In this document: piece after piece, positions 33,382-33,482 of the stretch
Numbering within the stretch: position 1 is the first letter of the stretch
Layout of the letters: each line of letters opens with the position of its first letter
Origin: Methylocystis sp.
GTDB lineage: Bacteria > Pseudomonadota > Alphaproteobacteria > Rhizobiales > Beijerinckiaceae
NCBI GenBank assembly: GCA_022843405.1
Contig: JALHNQ010000038.1
Span: 1 to 33,482 of the forward strand
Direction: 5' to 3'
Length of the DNA stretch: 33,482 bases
The notes under the pieces: generated by a model
Databases searched by the model: none
Told to the model about the DNA's origin: nothing
What the model saw: only the letters and a program-made list of their open reading frames with translations
Program-made: the position numbers and the translations under genes

Positions 33382-33482
33382 AACCAATAGCTGACGGTGG
33401 CGGCGAGGCAAACGGCGGCGAGGAAGTTGGCTGCGTTTCGGTCATAGCGCGTGGCGACGCGTCGGAAGTCCTTTAATCGACA
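33378..33482 (-). mobile_element. C-terminal fragment of an IS5-family (IS427 group) transposase, cut by the window edge
   Basis: On the minus strand the last 105 bases read, in one frame, RLKDFRRVATRYDRNAANFL then [13 protein letters not shown] and a TGA stop. This is the conserved C-terminal end of IS5-type DDE transposases (the K-x-F-R-R-V-A-T-R-Y-D-K/R-x-A-x-N-F-L block). Only 34 residues are visible; the catalytic part lies beyond the window. Confidence 0.85.

Overview
This 33.5 kb window is high-GC chromosomal DNA from an alphaproteobacterium, most likely Hyphomicrobiales (Rhizobiales). The support is a cell-cycle-type sensor kinase followed by a peptidoglycan-binding protein, a DUF1491 gene and a DUF2336 gene, CtrA-like TTAA-N7-TTAA boxes, a ccmC-ccmD-ccmG cytochrome c cluster and an IS5/IS427-type transposase end. 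The codon style and gene set would suit a Methylocystis/Methylosinus-like bacterium, but nothing here proves methanotrophy. There are no rRNA, tRNA or CRISPR features.

Layout. Bases 1-2058 (minus) carry a class A penicillin-binding protein cut by the window edge. Bases about 2330-3170 are an AT-richer accessory patch with one frameshifted gene of unknown function, followed by a HigB-HigA toxin-antitoxin pair (3185-3839). Then come dnaN (beta clamp), a membrane protein with an OmpA-like tail, and a BrnT/XRE toxin-antitoxin pair (6461-7070). Bases 7341-11673 (plus) form a cell-envelope and cytochrome c run: EnvC-like murein hydrolase activator, CtpA protease, ccmC, ccmD (51 aa) and ccmG. A TetR regulator and a TauE/SafE transporter (minus) diverge from a very large LplT-PlsC-Aas-type phospholipid repair fusion (13271-16729). 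Two copies of a TGAAC-N3-GTTCA palindrome lie between them.

Bases 16831-18772 hold an EamA transporter and two adjacent toxin-antitoxin pairs, YefM-YoeB and HicB-HicA, next to lepA. Two genes of unknown function follow (a coiled-coil protein and a small DUF5330-like membrane protein). The sensor kinase block runs from 22068 to 26189. Next are a small conserved-looking protein, a CAP-domain lipoprotein, a DUF3772-type MscS channel, a KamA-like radical SAM protein and argG. The last kilobase is accessory again: an AT-richer gene of unknown function whose 5' end abuts, and appears to be cut by, an IS5-family element.

How the genes fit together. Much of the window concerns envelope growth and maintenance: PBP1A, EnvC, CtpA, the phospholipid acyltransferase, the MscS channel and the PG-binding protein. 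Three intergenic regions, upstream of the PBP1A gene, the sensor kinase and the DUF2336 gene, carry exact or one-mismatch CtrA boxes. This suggests a cell-cycle regulon that links wall synthesis to the kinase locus. Four toxin-antitoxin pairs of four different families, plus the frameshifted and IS-truncated genes, mark the sites where accessory DNA has entered an otherwise housekeeping region.
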